Part shown: piece after piece, positions 49,851-59,814 of the stretch | Layout: every line of letters starts with the position of its first letter | How positions within the stretch are numbered: the first letter of the stretch is position 1 | From: UBA5069 sp963773745 | GTDB lineage: Bacteria; Chloroflexota; Anaerolineae; Caldilineales; Caldilineaceae | Assembly (NCBI GenBank): GCA_963773745.1 | Contig: CAVZCL010000010.1 | Location: forward strand, 132,806 to 196,805 | Length of the DNA stretch: 64,000 nucleotides | Direction: 5' to 3' | Translations under genes and position numbers: made by a program | Notes under the pieces: model-generated | Told to the model about the DNA's origin: nothing | The model's input: only the letters and a program-made list of their open reading frames with translations | Database searches by the model: none

Positions 49851-50960
49851 ATGCGAATCGAACGAGTTGAGCTGCGCCAGGTGCGCCTGCCCTATGTGGC
49901 CCCCTTTGAGACGAGCGGCTGGCGCGAAGAAATGTGCCATGCCATCATCGTGCGACTCGAGGCGGACGGCGTGGTCGGCTGGGGCGAATCGCCCGTGGGT
50001 GAAAACCCCTTCTACAATGAAGAGAATTACGACACGGCCTGGATTATCCAGCAGAAGTATCTGATCCCCATGCTCATGGCGGCCGAGCTGGGCAGCCCGC
50101 GCGCTGTGACGCCGGCACTGGCCAAGGTGCGCGCCAACCGCATGGCCAAATCGGGCCTGGAGTTTGCCACCTGGGATCTCTTTGGCCGGCGCGATGGGCA
50201 GAGCCTTGCGGCCATGCTCGGCGGGACGCGTGAGCGGGTGGCCGTAGGCGTCAGCGTGGGCATTCAAAAGGACATTGAGACGCTGCTGCGCGTCGTGGGC
50301 GCCTACATTGAGGCAGGCTACAAGCGCATCAAGCTCAAGATTCGCCCGGGCTGGGACATTGAGCCCACGGCCGCCGTGCGCGCCGCCTGGCCCGATATTC
50401 AGCTCCAGGTCGACGCCAACAGCATCTACCAGCTCAGTGACGCCGAGCGCCTCGCGCAGCTCGACCAGTTCAACCTGCTGCTGGTGGAGCAGCCGCTGGG
50501 CCATGATGACATCTTCGACCACGCCAAGCTGCAGCCGCACTTGCGCACGCCCATCTGCCTGGACGAGAGCATCGTCTCGCCCGATCATGCGCGCTGGGCA
50601 ATTGAGATGAAGGCCTGCGGTGTGATCAATATCAAGCCCAGCCGCATTGGCGGGCTGGCTGATTCGGTGCGGGTGCACGATCTGGCGCAGGCGGCGGGCA
50701 TGCCCGTCTGGCATGGCGGCATGCTGGAGACGGGCGTGGGGCGTGCGGCCAACGTGGCGCTGGCCAGCCTGCCCAACTTCCAGCTGCCGGGCGACATTAG
50801 CGCCAACGAGCGCTACTACGCGCGTGACATTGTGCGCAACCCCTTCACGCTCAACGCTGACAGCACCCTCACCGTGCCCACCACGCCCGGCAGCGGCGTT
50901 GTGGTGGACGAAGACCGCCTCGACGAGATGACCGTCGCCCGCTGGGAAACAAGGGTTTAG
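49851..50960 (+). CDS. menC: N-succinylamino-acid racemase / o-succinylbenzoate synthase (enolase superfamily)
   Basis: 369 residues, muconate-lactonising subgroup. The ATG at 49851 gives the classic start 'MRIERVELRQVRLPYVAPFE'. All catalytic residues are present and at NSAR/OSBS spacing: K161-x-K163 in 'YKRIKLKIRPGWD', metal ligands D188 ('LQVDANSIY'), E213 ('LLVEQPLGHDD') and D238 ('CLDESIVS'), and base K262 ('INIKPSRIGGLA'). 'PVWHGGMLETGVGRAANVAL' closes the barrel. Such enzymes make o-succinylbenzoate for menaquinone or racemise N-succinylamino acids. No other men gene is nearby, while a COG3375 GNAT gene is just upstream, so the racemase role is favoured. The next gene starts 6 bases after the stop. 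Confidence 0.9.
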   Translation: MRIERVELRQVRLPYVAPFETSGWREEMCHAIIVRLEADGVVGWGESPVGENPFYNEENYDTAWIIQQKYLIPMLMAAELGSPRAVTPALAKVRANRMAKSGLEFATWDLFGRRDGQSLAAMLGGTRERVAVGVSVGIQKDIETLLRVVGAYIEAGYKRIKLKIRPGWDIEPTAAVRAAWPDIQLQVDANSIYQLSDAERLAQLDQFNLLLVEQPLGHDDIFDHAKLQPHLRTPICLDESIVSPDHARWAIEMKACGVINIKPSRIGGLADSVRVHDLAQAAGMPVWHGGMLETGVGRAANVALASLPNFQLPGDISANERYYARDIVRNPFTLNADSTLTVPTTPGSGVVVDEDRLDEMTVARWETRV

Positions 50961-50966
50961 GCGCAC

Positions 50967-53202
50967 ATGACGCCATCTGCGCCGCACGCGCCTGCCGCGC
51001 AGCGCGAGGAGCAGAGCAGAAGCTTTTACCGCCGCCACCAGCCCTTTCTGCTGCTGCTGGTGCTCTTTGTCGCGTTTCGTTTCCTCGCGCTCTGGCTGCT
51101 GCGCACGGGCGGCTACCTGGGCAATATCTCCGACTACGACGTCTACACGGTGTGGGGCGAGCTGATTCCACGCGGTTACATCCCCTTCGAAACCCTCTGG
51201 AGCATCTACCCGCCCCTCTTTCCCAAGGTGATGCTCGGGGCCTTTGAGCTGAGCAGCCGTATCCCGCCCTGGTACGAACCCCAGCTTGCCTTCAAGATCA
51301 TCTTCGGCTCGATTGTGCTGCTCTTTGACACGGGCAACCTCGTGCTGGTCTACCGGCTGGCTGGCAAATTGGCCGCAGACGCGGGTGAGCGGGCGGCATC
51401 CACCCTGCACGCGCCCCTCTTCTACGCGCTGCTCTTCGCGCCCTTCTTCACCATGCTCGGCTGGTTTGAGGCCATGCCCCTCTTCTTCCTGCTGCTGGGG
51501 CTGGATTTGCTGCTGAGCAGCTGGCGCGGGGCGTGGGCGGGCAGCGCCGTGGCCGTGGCGCTGGGCTTCCTCACCAAACTCACGCCAATTGTGCTGCTTC
51601 CTGTGGCCGTGCGCCAGCTTGGCACGCGCCTCTCGTGGCAGGCTGCGCGCACCGAGTGGTTTAACCGCCGATCGCCGGGCAACCTGCTGCGCCCGCTGCT
51701 CTATGTGCTCATCACCGCCGGTACGGTGGCGGCGCTGGGCTACTGGCTGGTGGGCGGGCGGCTCGAGCTGGCCTTCACAAGCCTGACGCTCAACACCAAC
51801 CGGCCGCCCTGGCAGAGCGTTTGGGCGCTGCTGGAGGGGTACACGGGCTATGGCCTTGTACCGCTGGACATGCGCAATCTGGAGGGGCTGACCCGCTCGC
51901 TCTGGCAGGGCTGGCTGCCGTGGACGTGGATCACCGTGGGCTTCCTCGCGCTCTATCTCTGGCTCTACACGCGCCGCTACGACTGGGCGCGCCCACGTAC
52001 GGCGGTGGCCTTCACGGGCGTCAGCGTCATCTGGCTGCTCCTCTACAGCCGCGGCTGGAGCCCCCAGTTCATCGTCTGGCTGCTGGCCTTTATGGTGCTG
52101 CTCATGCCCACGCCTCGCGGTGTGGCGCTGGCGCTCACGCTCACCTTCCTCAACGTCATCGAGTCCTATATCTACCTCACGCTGCTGCCCAACGAAACGT
52201 GGATTCTCACCGGCACGGTGTTGCTGCGCACCGCACTGCTGATCATTATCGCGGGCGAGTTCCTTGGGCAGATCTGGCCGCAGCCGCGCGCGATCGCCCT
52301 GCGCCGCAGTGTACGTGTGGCAAGCTTCGCCGTGATGACAGCGGCTCTCCTTTTTGTAATTGTGGGCACGCCGCGCATGGCGTCGGCCTATGGCGAGCGC
52401 CGCCTTGCCGAGATGCCCTGCAGCGATGCGCTTGCCTTCCTGCAGGCCGAGGCGGCGCAGCCCGGCGCGCCCGACGAAGATCGCCACCACCGATATCGAG
52501 CTCTGGCGCGCCCTCTATCCCTGGCTGCGCAACGACTATACGATACGCGTGGTGGATGACTACGACCCCCTGGACCGCCCACGCGACGTTGTGCGCAGCG
52601 AGCGCCTTGCCGACTTCGTGGGCGACGCGCGCGAGTTCTGGTGGATCGCGCAGCCCGATGCAGCCGAGGCAGCCGAGGCAGCCGACGCCTCGGCCCTGCC
52701 GAGCTTCGACGTCGACAATGTCAACATTGTCAGCACAAAGGCGTTCGCCAACTGCACGCTCGACCGAGTGGTTTCGCTGGATCCCGTGGCGCAACCGCCC
52801 GCCACGTTGGACGTGGCGGGCGGGCCAATCCTGCTGCGTGGATGGAAGGTGGGCGACGCGCGTCCGGGTGAGCCGCTGCCGCTGGTGCTATACTGGCAGG
52901 CCGAAGGGCGCGTGCTGGAAAGTTACACGGTCTTCACGCAGCTGCTCAGCGGCGAGGGCCCCAATGCGGGCACGATCGTGGCGCAGCAGGACAACCCACC
53001 CGTACAAGGTACAGAGCCCACGGACACCTGGGCGATGGGGCGCATCATACGCGACCCCTATCTGCTCGATCTGCCTGCGGATTTGCCTATCGGTCCCTAC
53101 CGCCTGCTCGTGGGCATGTACAATGCACAAGGCGAGCGCGCCCCAATCACGCTGGGCGCTGCCACCACCGACGCGTTTGCCATTGATGTAGACGTCAAGT
53201 AG
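50967..53202 (+). CDS. Polytopic membrane glycosyltransferase-like protein with C-terminal beta domain (frame break)
   Basis: 744 residues if one extra base near 52480 is removed; the readable parts are 50967-52559 and 52360-53202. The N-terminal ~470 residues hold about 11 hydrophobic helices. The first lumenal loop is 'GNISDYDVYTVWGELIPRGY' followed by 'WSIYPPLFPKVM', the layout of GT-C enzymes (GT87/DUF2029-like) in which an acidic loop-1 motif binds a polyprenyl-phosphate sugar. 'ALGFLTKLTPIVLLPVAVRQ' is also typical. The C-terminal ~200 residues are extracytoplasmic and include a beta-sandwich-like module ('LRGWKVGDARPGEPLPLVLY', 'LDLPADLPIGPYRLLVGMYN') also found at the end of the next gene product. 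Probably cell-surface glycan or lipid glycosylation. Only 6 bases after the racemase stop. Confidence 0.7.
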
Positions 53203-53286
53203 CAAAGCCCGTACCAATTATTCGCAGAGAGAAGTGCAACAGGCGTACACGGATTTCAGGAGCACTAGACCATTCACGACATCAGC

Positions 53287-55709
53287 GTGCGCGACCGCAG
53301 CATTGCCTGGGTAGTCTTCGGCTTCCTGCTCGCGTGCTACCTGCTCACCTATACCGGCATCATCCAGAGCAGCGACGGCCTGGCCATGTTCGCCACCACC
53401 GAGAGCATTGCGCGCCGTGGCGAGGCCGACATGAACCAGTTGCTCTGGATGGGCGCGCAGCAGGGCAACATCGGCCCCGACGGCAACCTCTACGGCCGCA
53501 AGGGGCTGGGGATGACCGTGCTGGCATTGCCCCTTGTGTGGGGCGCGCTGCTCTGGAACCGCCTGGGGCTGGTGCACACGGCGCTGCTGCTCAATCCCAT
53601 TCTGACTGCGCTCACCGGTGCGCTCATCTACAGGGCGGGCATCCGCCTGGGGTGGCGGCGCGCCACGGCCACGGCCGCCGCGATTGGCTTTGGCCTTGCC
53701 ACCATGGCCTGGCCCTACACGCAGACCTTTTTTAGCGATCCGGTCTCCGCCTTTGGCCTCTTCGGGGCCTTCTACGGGCTGCTGGCCTTCAGCCAAACGG
53801 GGCGCAAGCATTACCTTGTAGGCGGGGCCACCGCGTGGGGCATCGCCTATCTCGCACGCACAGTCAACCTGGCCACGCTGCCGATCTTCCTGGTGGGGCT
53901 CTGGGTTGTGCTGGCGCTGCGCATGCAGGCGAACGAAACGCAGAGCCAGCGCGCAGAGGGTGCGCGTGCGGGCTGGCAGGCTCTCTTCGCCTCGCAGTGG
54001 CGGCCCATGGTGAGCTTTCTCACCCCCATCGTTGCGGCCGGTCTCATCTCACTCTGGTGGAATGCGTTTCGCTACGGCTCCATGTGGGACAGCGGCTACG
54101 TCTCCACCGAGAGCTTCAGCGGGCCCTGGCTGGCGGGCATCTTCGGCCTGACGGTCGGCCCCGCGCGCGGGCTCTTCTGGTACAACCCCATCCTGCTGCT
54201 GGCGCTGCCGGGCGCGCTCTGGTTCTGGAGACACGCGCGCGAAGAGCTTCTACCTGATTGCGGCGCTGACGGTCGTCTACATTTTGATCTATGCCAAGTG
54301 GTACATGTGGCATGGCGGCTACAGCTGGGGGCCGCGCTTTCTGGTGCCGCTGCTTCCCTTCCTCACGCTGCTGGCCGCGCCCGCATGGGAGCGCCTGGTG
54401 GTGCGCCGCCGCTGGGGCTGGGCCGGAGCCATCGCCGCCGGCCTTCTCGCCGCCCTTTCGATTGGCGTGCAGTGGTACGGCATGGTCATCCCCTTCGGCC
54501 TGGTGCAGGATTACCTTGCGGCTACCGTTGAGCCCCTCTTTGCGCCCGAGACCTTTACGCAGCTGCGCTACTCGCCGCTGCTGCTGCAGGCGCGCTTCAT
54601 CACGCCCGAGAGCGTCCACTTCAACTGGTGGCTCCCTGGCCGCAGCGGGCTGGATGCGGTGGATTGGTTCGCGCTGCTCATACCGCTGGTTGGCGTGGTT
54701 GTGGGCGTGATCATCCTCCACCGCCAAACGCACTGGCATGCGGATGCGCCCTTGCGGCCAGAGGCTGATCGGCCCCTCCAGCCAGTGGCCGGATCAGCTG
54801 CCAACGCGATTGATGCGCCGCGCAATTATCTCTACTTTGCCGGCCTGGTGGCGATTGCGCTGGCGCTCCTCACCTACAATGGCGAAAAGATGCACGCCAC
54901 TGAGATTGCCACGCTGGCCGGGCGCATTGACGCCGCCGAGCAGCGCAGCGCGCGACGCCATCCTTCAACTCGCGCCCATTGACTCGCAGGCCTTCGCCAA
55001 CGCCTACCACGGTCGCCTGGCAACCTTCGGCCTGCCCGGCGCCGTACCACCACAAACTGTGGATGCCACACTTGCGCAGATCGCTGCGCGCGGCGTCGCC
55101 CGTCTTTGGGTGCTGCCCGACGCCACGCCGCCCGAAGCGTCCACCTGGGAGGGAATGTTGCGGCGCGACAACTACCTGCTCACCGAATCGCGCCCTGCCG
55201 GCACGGATGGCCGCCGCCTTGCGCTCTATGCGCTGGCAGGTGCGAATCCCTTGGCCGAAACGGGCATGGGCACCATCTTCGGCAGCGCCGCCGCCGATGC
55301 CCAGCCCGTAACCGAGCAGAACGGCTGGTTTCGCCTGGCCGGCTACGGTCTCACCCAGGAGACGGTGCCCAGCGGCGAAATCCTGCTCGCGCTGCAGTGG
55401 GAGAGCCTGCAGGCTGTGGATGTGGATTACCAGGTCTTTGTCCATCTGCTTAACGAGTCGGGCGAGAAGATCATGCAGCGCGACGGCCAGCCTGTGCAGT
55501 GGATGCGGCCAACGACCAGTTGGCAGCCAGGCGAGCAGATCGTCGACCGTTACGGCTTCAACCTCCCTGCCGACCTGCCCCCCGGCCGCTACACGGTGGA
55601 TGTCGGCCTCTATGATCCCGTTACCGGCCAGCGGCTCCCCGTGAGCGCTGGCCCGGGCGACTTTGCGATTGCGCTGGGGCCTGTGACGGTGAATGCGGCG
55701 CGACGATGA
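53287..55709 (+). CDS. GT39/ArnT-like membrane glycosyltransferase with C-terminal beta domain (two frame breaks)
   Basis: 806 residues after removing one extra base near 54243 ('ARESFYLIAALTVVYILIY') and one near 54950 ('EQRSARDAILQLAPIDSQAF'). GTG at 53287 is the first standard start; an in-frame ATT at 53272 lies better behind an AGGAG (53250-53254), so the start is uncertain. Helix 1 'IAWVVFGFLLACYLLTYTGI' and a lumenal acidic loop ('SSDGLAMFATTESIARRGEA'), a dozen helices and 'KWYMWHGGYSWGPRFLVPLL' are characteristic of this group of bacterial GT-C proteins. The C-terminal ~130 residues ('FVHLLNESGEKIMQRDGQPV', 'NLPADLPPGRYTVDVGLYDP') match the tail of the preceding protein, so the two may act on the same acceptor. 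The first substrate sugar is unknown. Confidence 0.7.
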
Positions 55710-55909
55710 GGGTGAGAGACGCGTTCGGTTTGTGTATTGGCCGTAGCACAATAGAAGCAACATATATAGATGCAACATATGCAGTACAAAACGAAATGCG
55801 CCCGGCGCAAGGCAATTTTGCACATCCCTACCCGCTTTGCCGCTGTACATACCGCACGTGGTAGACTGAACCGATCGAAAATAGCCCGGTACACCGGGGG
55901 AGATAATCT

Positions 55910-56707
55910 GTGAAACTGCACAAGTCCATTTGGATGTTATGCCTGCTGCTGCTTGTGGGAGCGCTTGCGCTGGGCGCTTGTGGCGGCGGTGATGAGCCTG
56001 CGCCCACGCCTGCAGCGCCGTCCGCAACGACTGCCGCACCCGATGCCGCCACGGCCGCTCCGGCCGACACAGCCACGGCGCCTGCTGAAGCGACTGCGCC
56101 AAATCCTGCTCCACCGACCGCTGCCGCAGCCGAAGAGGCCGCGCCCGAATCGCCCCTGGCAGAGCCGGCGGCCGCAATCAGTGCCACGGCGCCGCTCACA
56201 GCCGCAACCGTCACACCCGTTTGCGCGATTGAGCCCAACCCCGATCTGGTGGGCTTTGCCGACATGGAAGCGCGCATGGGCTGCCCGCTGGGCGAAGCCA
56301 CCACGGATCCTGTGGCCATCAACGAGTTCGGCGCAGGGCCGGATTATGATCGCTTCATGCTCTGGTTCGGCTCCGAGGCGCAGATCTACGTGCTTCTGCC
56401 CGACAAAACGTGGCTGGCCTACAGCGACACCTGGAGCGAGAACGACCCGGAAATCTCCTGCAATCCTGAGCAGCTGGAGCCACCCACCTCGCCCCCGTTG
56501 CCCCGACGCGGCTTCGGCAAGCTTTGGTGCAATGTCGAGAGCGTGCGCCTTGCCCTGGGCCCCATTGACCGTGAAGAGCGCCTTTGCCAGCACGCCGTGG
56601 CCCAACGCTTTGAAGAGGGCCGCCTGCTGGCCTGCTTTGAGGATGCCACAATCCGCTACTTCCGCGTGCTCGACGACGGCACGTGGGACATGGAGATGGT
56701 GCAGTAA
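55910..56707 (+). CDS. Lipoprotein with low-complexity linker, function unknown
   Basis: 265 residues. The signal peptide 'WMLCLLLLVGALALGACGGG' has lipobox 'LGAC'. A ~75-residue Ala/Pro/Thr spacer follows, then a compact ~150-residue domain beginning 'VCAIEPNPDLVGFADMEARM' with several cysteines ('CAIEP', 'GCPLGE', 'ISCNPEQ', 'LWCNVESV', 'LLACFEDATI'), probably disulfide-bonded. 'YDRFMLWFGSEAQIYVLLPD' and 'ACFEDATIRYFRVLDDGTW' resemble the repeated strand patterns of LGFP-like surface domains, but I cannot assign a family. Anchored outside the cytoplasmic membrane. It is followed 123 bases later by rsmD. It may be a wall-associated accessory protein; no partner is evident. Confidence 0.65.
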   Translation: MKLHKSIWMLCLLLLVGALALGACGGGDEPAPTPAAPSATTAAPDAATAAPADTATAPAEATAPNPAPPTAAAAEEAAPESPLAEPAAAISATAPLTAATVTPVCAIEPNPDLVGFADMEARMGCPLGEATTDPVAINEFGAGPDYDRFMLWFGSEAQIYVLLPDKTWLAYSDTWSENDPEISCNPEQLEPPTSPPLPRRGFGKLWCNVESVRLALGPIDREERLCQHAVAQRFEEGRLLACFEDATIRYFRVLDDGTWDMEMVQ

Positions 56708-56830
56708 GCCCAAAACAGCCGGTACGCAAAAACTGCGGGAACAGGAATAAAGCAATAACGCAGTTTCCTGTTGTTTCCTGCGATTTCCGTCCCAACGGCG
56801 TACAGAATTGTTCCAGCGAACGGAGCCACA

Positions 56831-57555
56831 GTGTCTCTGCGTGTGATTACCGGCAAGGCCAAGGGCCGCCGGCTGCAGATGGTCCCAGGCGACAGCACGC
56901 GCCCGATTACGGACCGTGCCAAGGAAGCGCTCTTCAGCATCATTGGCACGTGGATTGTCGACACACGCGTGCTCGATCTCTTTGGCGGTACGGGCGCCGT
57001 CGGCATTGAGGCGCTTAGCCGCGGCGCGCATTTCGCCCAGTTTGTGGATGCCAACCGCCGCGCCGTCGAGACAATTCAGGCCAACCTCAAGCATTGCCAT
57101 CTGGAGGGGCAGGCCTCCGTCGAGCGCCACGACGCCTTCAGTTGGTTGGCGCGCTATCGCGGCCGCCCCTTTGACCTCATCTACGTCGCCCCGCCCCAAT
57201 ACCAGGAGATGTGGAGCAAGGCGCTGATGCAGATTGACGGTCAGCCCGACCTGCTCACCGACTTTGGCTCCGTCATCGTGCAGATTCACCCCGCGAAGAC
57301 ACGCCCGTCGCCCTCACGCACCTGCAGGAGTATGACCGCCGCCGCTATGGCTCCACGCTCATCATCTTCTACGCCACCGCCGCAGCGCTAGCCGCCAGCG
57401 ACGAGGAAATTGAGGAAGAGTTTGATGAGGATGAAGACTGGGACGACGATGATCTGGGCGATGATCTGGAGGATGAGTTGGGAGATGATCTGGACGACGA
57501 TGCAGTAGATGACGATGCAGCAGATGACGATGAGGCTGATGCGGAGGAAGCATGA
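56831..57555 (+). CDS. rsmD: 16S rRNA (guanine966-N2)-methyltransferase RsmD with acidic tail (frame break)
   Basis: Methylates G966 of 16S rRNA in the assembled small subunit. The GTG at 56831 with ACGGAG upstream starts 'SLRVITGKAKGRRLQMVPGD'. 'STRPITDRAKEALFSIIGTW', 'RVLDLFGGTGAVGIEALSRG' and 'AHFAQFVDANRRAVETIQAN' are diagnostic. The catalytic motif reads 'DLIYVAPPQYQEMW', with Ala where most RsmD proteins have Asp/Asn-Pro-Pro-Tyr/Phe. A missing base near 57295 breaks the frame after 'VIVQIHPA'; restored, it continues 'EDTPVALTHLQEYDRRRYGS' and 'TLIIFYATAAALAASD'. The protein then ends in a ~50-residue tail of almost pure Asp/Glu, unlike standard RsmD (~185 residues). Total ~241 residues. 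Confidence 0.85.
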
Positions 57556-57606
57556 GCTTCCTGGCGGCGGTGCAAGCCGCCGCTGCGAAGGTTCGCTTCT
57601 GCGCAG

Positions 57607-57722
57607 CCGGGGTCGGAGGGCTGGAAGCCCCTGCTACGATACGCATCGCGCATGTGTGAGACAGACGTCGCATTCGCAAAGCCGGCAAAATCAATGGAGC
57701 GCACCGCTGGGGTGCGCTCCAT
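57607..57722. terminator. Repeat element and bidirectional terminator between rsmD and the coiled-coil protein gene
   Basis: 57607-57640 is an AGGGCTGGAAGCCCC family repeat. 57694-57722 is a 12-bp perfect stem (ATGGAGCGCACC) with a 5-base loop, flanked by GAGACAGAC and its complement further out, which extends the fold. Confidence 0.65.
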
Positions 57723-57777
57723 CTTGTCTGTCTCATGGCTTGGCGGTTGGTTGCGGCCGCTGATGCATTGTTTGGCG

Positions 57778-58284
57778 TCAGGGCGCCAAGGCGTCAACAG
57801 GCTCAATGCTGACTTCATCCAGCGCCTGGCTAAGCGCCGTTACGAAGACATCGAAGCGCTGGCGCGTCTGCTCCAGCGTCACCAGAGCCGTATTCACCTG
57901 CTCCATCTGAGTGGCAACATCACCAAACTGGCTGTTGACGGTGCTGCGCAGCGAGCTTTCAGCCGAAGCCAGGCCGGTGCTAATCTGTGCGACTTCGGCC
58001 GCAATCACATCCACGTTGCTGCTCAGCGTGCCCAGGTTCTGGTCCACCCGCGTCACCGTCTGCTCAAGCGCGGCGACGTTGGCCGTCTGCGCATAGCTCA
58101 ACGTCCCGCCGTTGACAATCGCCAGGATCAGCAAAGTCAGCAGGACGCCCAGGATGGCGCCGCCGATTGCCGCCAGAAACATGGAGAGCGAATCGTGGCT
58201 TACAGCACGATACTCCAGGCTGGGCGCATCTTCCGAGCGGTCGGGTTGCTTGTGCAAGTCAAGGCTTTCATTATGAAGACTCAT
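57778..58284 (-). CDS. Single-pass membrane protein with long coiled coil
   Basis: 168 residues: an N-terminal charged cytoplasmic segment (1-30), one transmembrane helix ('MFLAAIGGAILGVLLTLLIL', ~35-57), then ~95 residues of heptad-like sequence ('VAALEQTVTRVDQNLGTLSS', 'ASAESSLRSTVNSQFGDVAT', 'NTALVTLEQTRQRFDVFVTA'), probably an extracytoplasmic coiled-coil stalk. No known domain. Its ATG at 58284 is divergent from the THUMP-like methyltransferase gene, with a 210-base spacer. Possible roles as an envelope spacer or oligomerisation scaffold are guesses. Confidence 0.7.
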   Translation of the reverse strand: MSLHNESLDLHKQPDRSEDAPSLEYRAVSHDSLSMFLAAIGGAILGVLLTLLILAIVNGGTLSYAQTANVAALEQTVTRVDQNLGTLSSNVDVIAAEVAQISTGLASAESSLRSTVNSQFGDVATQMEQVNTALVTLEQTRQRFDVFVTALSQALDEVSIEPVDALAP

Positions 58285-58494
58285 TGCGGCTCTCTTTCAC
58301 TTATTGTATGCGGCTGTCGCCGTTTTGTGAAGCTATGGTACTTGTTCGCGCGCGCTGGGGCAAACCACACCGGTTGCGGGTGCGGTTGTTTGGCTGCCTT
58401 GGGCCACCCGCGGCAACAGACCAGATCATACCCTTGCGCGCCCGTGCTATGCCGTAGGCGCCCCGCCATTTTGCCTCGCGGGGGCGCAGTGCAC

Positions 58495-59791
58495 ATGACC
58501 GCTCCCCCACGACTGTCCGCTGATCCAGCGGTCGCGTTCCTGCGCTCGCCGCCGCGCACAGGAGGCACTCGCATTGCTGGCCGCAGGCGACCTGAGCGAC
58601 GCCAACCTCATTGCCCAATCGTCTGCGCTGCGCCGCACCTTTGCCCCCGACGAGGCGGCGGCCCTGCTCACCCAGGCGCGCTTGCGCAAACGCGCCGCCA
58701 CCAAGTTCCCCGAAGCCGCACGCATGCTCTTTGTCGAAGAGGCGCTGGAGCAAGCCACGGCGTGGGATGTGGCAACCCACCGCGCTTCGCGCCTGCACGC
58801 TCGTGCGCCTGACGGTGATTTCCTCGATCTCGGCTGCGGCATTGGCGGCGACACGCTGGCGCTGGCCCAGCACCGCCCCACGCACGCGTTTGAGATTGAC
58901 CCGACGCGCCTGGCGCTCGCGGAATACAATATCAAAACGATTCATCCGCCCTCTCCGGTTTCATTGCACGCCGGTGACTGGACGGCAGCGCTGGCGGCAG
59001 GCACGTTGCCAGCGGCGGCGGCCGCCTTTGCCGACCCGGCGCGCCGCACTGCCTCCGGCAAGCGCATCTTCAGCCTGCACGCCATGCAGCCGCCGCTGGC
59101 CGCACTGCTGGCGCTCCAGGCGCGGGTGCCCGCGCTGGCGGTGAAGGTGGCCCCGGGCGTGCGCGATGCGGAGATACCAGCCGGCTGCAGCGTGGAGTTT
59201 GTGAGCCACGCGGGCGTCTGCAAGGAGGCAGTGCTCTGGTTTGGCCCGCTGGCGGGCGTGGCGCCGCGCTGGGCTTCAGTGCATGTAAGCGACGGCGACG
59301 GAGGCGCGTGGCACACACTCGAAAGCCACGGCGCACCCCCGCCGCTGGGCGCATTTGACGCCGGCGACTGGCTCTACGAGCCCGACCCCGCCGTGCTGCG
59401 CGCCGGCGCCTTTGCCGAACTCTGCGTCCTGCTTGATGCGCACCTCTTTGATGCCGAAATCGGTTATCTGCTGGCGGACAGGCTGCACACCACGCCGTTC
59501 GCGCGCGCGTTTCGCATCATGGAGCGCCACCCGTTCAGCCTCAAGCTGCTCAACGCACGGCTGGCTGCACGGGCAATCGGCACGGTGGAGATCAAGAAGC
59601 GCGGCTTCCCCATGGAGCCGGAGGCGCTGCGGCCGCGCCTGCGCCTCACACCCGGCGGCGCGGCGGCGGTCATCTTCCTCACGCGGCGCGGGCGCGACCA
59701 CTGGCTGCTGCTGGCCGAACGCGCTACCGAACGCTATCAACACGACGCGAAGGCGCAAAGGCGCAAAGAAAACGCAAAGAAGAGCAACTGA
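58495..59791 (+). CDS. SAM-dependent methyltransferase with THUMP-like C-terminal domain (frame break)
   Basis: 431 residues if one extra C near 58555 is removed, which rejoins 'AVAFLRSPPAQEALALLAAG'. The helical N-terminus contains 'ALLTQARLRKRAATKFPEAA' and 'EEALEQATAWDVATHRASRL', conserved in this family. The methyltransferase core has 'DFLDLGCGIGGDTLALAQH' (motif I), 'THAFEIDPTRLALAEYN' and 'AAAFADPARRTASGKRIF' (the DPAR motif replaces the usual catalytic NPPY/DPP). The C-terminal THUMP-like part includes 'WLYEPDPAVLRAGAFAELCV' and 'RHPFSLKLLNARLAARAIGT'. RNA modification is likely, exact target unknown. The last ~18 residues are encoded by an AGGCGCAAAGGCGCAAAG repeat also seen at 60712, so the original stop was probably lost. 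Confidence 0.8.
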
Positions 59792-59814
59792 CACAGAACA
59801 AAGGGGAGGTCAGC

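Noticed and set aside
49809..52490. 893-codon minus-strand frame
   Set aside because: Antisense to the racemase and glycosyltransferase genes, both with clear family motifs. The translation is His/Gln/Arg-rich noise.
57369..57818. Minus-strand frame encoding a poly-serine protein
   Set aside because: It is the reverse of the Asp/Glu-rich GAT/GAC/GAG tail of rsmD; there is no independent start signal.
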